Positions 53,880-55,355 of a stretch of DNA of 55,355 bases are shown here, piece after piece. A model generated the notes under the pieces. That model did not search any database, was not told the origin of the DNA, and worked only from the letters and a program-made list of their open reading frames with translations. Each line of letters begins with the position of its first letter. Position 1 is the stretch's first letter. A program made the translations under genes and the position numbers. The stretch lies in the NCBI GenBank assembly GCA_902565385.1, contig CACFEW010000004.1:1-55355 (forward strand), given 5' to 3'. The stretch comes from an uncultured Pelagibacteraceae bacterium (GTDB taxonomy: Bacteria > Pseudomonadota > Alphaproteobacteria > Pelagibacterales > Pelagibacteraceae).

Positions 53880-55355
53880 ATGCAATTAAGTAGAATAAAC
53901 AGTTTAGTAGAACTTTTTTTTTCCAAGTATAAAGAAATAAACTCAGTTGTCGATAAGCCATTTTTAAAATGGTTAAAAGAAAATGAAAAAAATTTTTTTA
54001 CTTGGGAACAAGTTGCGTTAAAAATTCAAATTTTGTCTCAATACTTAAGAACAAATTTAGCTGATGGAGACCGATGTATACTATTATCTGAAAACCGACC
54101 AGAGTGGCTTATCTCTGATATATCGATTATGAATGCAGGTGGAGTAACGGTTCCACTATTTACAACTTATTCAGAGAAAGATTATGAATACATCATTAAT
54201 GATTCTAAGCCAAAAATTTGTATAGTCTCTAATGAAATCCAATTAAAAAAAATTCAAAAATTTATTTCAGAGGAAATAAAAGTTTTATCTATTGAAAATA
54301 TAAATGAAAGAGTTGAGAACCTAGAAAATATATTTGATGCATATTTAAAAAAAGAGAAATCAGATATTCATATAAGTTTTAATCAAAATCTTGAAAGGAA
54401 AGATCTTGCCTGTATAATTTATACATCTGGAACGACTGGTAATCCTAAAGGAGTAATGCTTAGTCATGGAGGAATTTTATCAAATTGTGAGGGAGCTCAA
54501 GAAATATTAAACAAACTAGTTCAGGATAGTGAACCTACTTTTTTAACATGGTTACCATTATCTCATTCATATGAGCATGCAGTTCAATTTGTTCAAATCT
54601 CACTTGGTGCAAAAATTTATTATGCCGAAAGTCTAGAGAAGTTATTATCCAATATGTCCATTGCAAAACCTACGATTATGACAGCTGTCCCAAGATTTTA
54701 TCAAAATTTGTACAGTAAAATTTCAATGAATTTTTCAAAACAAAAAGGGTTTAAGAAAAAACTGATATTATCCACTATCTCACTAGGTACCAAAAAACTA
54801 AATAATGAGAATTTAACATTGAGAGAAAAATTAATTAATTTTTTTTGTGAAAAACTTGTAAGAAAAAAGATTAAAAATCAGTTTGGTGGAAAACTAAAGG
54901 CTTTTGTATCTGGGGGAGGTGCTTTAGATCAAAAAATTGGGGAATTTTTAAACGCAATAGGATTACCAACACTCCAAGGCTACGGTCTTACAGAGGCCTC
55001 ACCTGTTGTAAGTTGTAATATTCCTGGAAAAGTCAAAATCGACACAGTAGGTCCTCCTTTTAAAACAAACCAGGTAAATATAGCTGCGGATGGTGAAATC
55101 TTAGTTAAAGGTGAAAATGTCATGCTTGGTTATTGGAACATGAAAAAGGAAACAACTGATGTAATAAGAAATGGCTGGTTGCATACTGGTGATATTGGAG
55201 AGATCACAGAAGATGGAAACTTAAAAATTACTGATAGAAAGAAAGAAATAATAGTTAATCTTGGTGGTGACAACATTTCACCATCTAAAATTGAAAATTT
55301 ATTATGTTTAAATGAAAAAATTAAACAAAGTTTTGTTTATGGTGACAAAAAAACT
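53880..55355 (+). CDS. Long-chain acyl-CoA synthetase, AMP-binding (partial at window end)
   Basis: The frame opens at ATG 53880 and has no stop in 492 codons up to the window end. The AMP-binding signature YTSGTTGNPKGVMLSHGG is at about 180-197, and the later LQGYGLTEASPVVS and GWLHTGDIGEITEDG motifs (about 366-379 and 432-446) are those of adenylate-forming acyl-CoA ligases. GGAL after about 345 suggests the long-chain group. It would activate fatty acids with ATP and CoA. Full-length members have about 600 residues, so roughly 100 are missing. It follows tRNA-Leu by 4 bp. Confidence 0.9.
   Translation, partial: MQLSRINSLVELFFSKYKEINSVVDKPFLKWLKENEKNFFTWEQVALKIQILSQYLRTNLADGDRCILLSENRPEWLISDISIMNAGGVTVPLFTTYSEKDYEYIINDSKPKICIVSNEIQLKKIQKFISEEIKVLSIENINERVENLENIFDAYLKKEKSDIHISFNQNLERKDLACIIYTSGTTGNPKGVMLSHGGILSNCEGAQEILNKLVQDSEPTFLTWLPLSHSYEHAVQFVQISLGAKIYYAESLEKLLSNMSIAKPTIMTAVPRFYQNLYSKISMNFSKQKGFKKKLILSTISLGTKKLNNENLTLREKLINFFCEKLVRKKIKNQFGGKLKAFVSGGGALDQKIGEFLNAIGLPTLQGYGLTEASPVVSCNIPGKVKIDTVGPPFKTNQVNIAADGEILVKGENVMLGYWNMKKETTDVIRNGWLHTGDIGEITEDGNLKITDRKKEIIVNLGGDNISPSKIENLLCLNEKIKQSFVYGDKKT

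Noticed and set aside
1-55355. CRISPR arrays, insertion sequences or prophage
   Set aside because: I saw no evenly spaced repeat array, no transposase or integrase, and no phage structural genes. The only direct repeat pair found (37237-37280) has two copies.

Overview
The window is very AT-rich, gene-dense bacterial DNA. Gene spacing is usually under 60 bp, and many junctions overlap (TAATG, ATGA and shared stop codons). Gene content and order point to a streamlined marine alphaproteobacterium, most likely of the SAR11/Pelagibacterales type. The evidence is short proteins rich in Lys, Asn and Ile, and several typical alphaproteobacterial neighbourhoods: dnaK-dnaJ-dapB-nth, nfu-tsaB-fur-miaB-phoH-ybeY-lnt-metK, nusA-infB-rbfA-rpsO-pnp, irr next to fabA-fabB-fabI, mutM/ubiE-ubiB-coaBC-dut-moeB-like, and rpsT-dnaA-dnaN. 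The lineage is inferred from these features, not measured. I saw no phage, insertion sequence, CRISPR array or rRNA operon.

Layout. 1-7.2 kb: tail of a response regulator, then a minus-strand chaperone and repair block (grpE, dnaK, dnaJ, a sulfotransferase, dapB, nth, a PfkB sugar kinase). 7.2-12.7 kb: rdgB, an LpoA-like periplasmic protein divergent from rsmI, a BON-domain lipoprotein, and the malic enzyme maeB. 12.8-24.3 kb: a plus-strand run of murJ, trpS, nfu, a Bax-like glucosaminidase, (a polysaccharide deacetylase on minus), a very short tsaB, fur, miaB, phoH, ybeY, lnt and metK. 24.3-31 kb: a leader with promoter and hairpin, then nusA, infB, rbfA, rpsO, pnp and a tiny membrane protein. 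31-34 kb: fabI, fabB and fabA on minus, divergent from irr. 34-37.5 kb: katG, a 2OG-oxygenase-like protein, a DUF2061 protein and a small Cys-rich protein. 37.5-42.7 kb: an SH3 protein, a ThiF/MoeB-like protein, dut, coaBC, ubiB and ubiE. 42.7-46.6 kb: mutM, rpsT, dnaA and dnaN. 46.6-50.1 kb: plsC-like, lysA, an LptM-like lipopeptide and argH. 50.1-55.4 kb: a TlpA-like thioredoxin, a HIG1-like protein, an esterase, an HNH protein, coq7, dsbB, a DedA/YqaA protein, tRNA-Leu(CAA) and a truncated acyl-CoA synthetase.

Most of this is housekeeping: protein folding, translation initiation and RNA decay, replication start, fatty acid and ubiquinone synthesis, envelope biogenesis, and amino acid synthesis (dapB and lysA for lysine, argH for arginine). 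I found no convincing wholly new multi-gene system. The best leads are a promoter plus intrinsic terminator squeezed into the nusA leader, a 128-residue TsaB whose 5' end overlaps a divergent gene, Irr-box-like sites inside the katG and fabA promoters, an altered iron-sulfur cysteine pattern in Nth, a MoeB-like protein without zinc cysteines, and three unlisted-size genes of 39, 44 and 59 codons.
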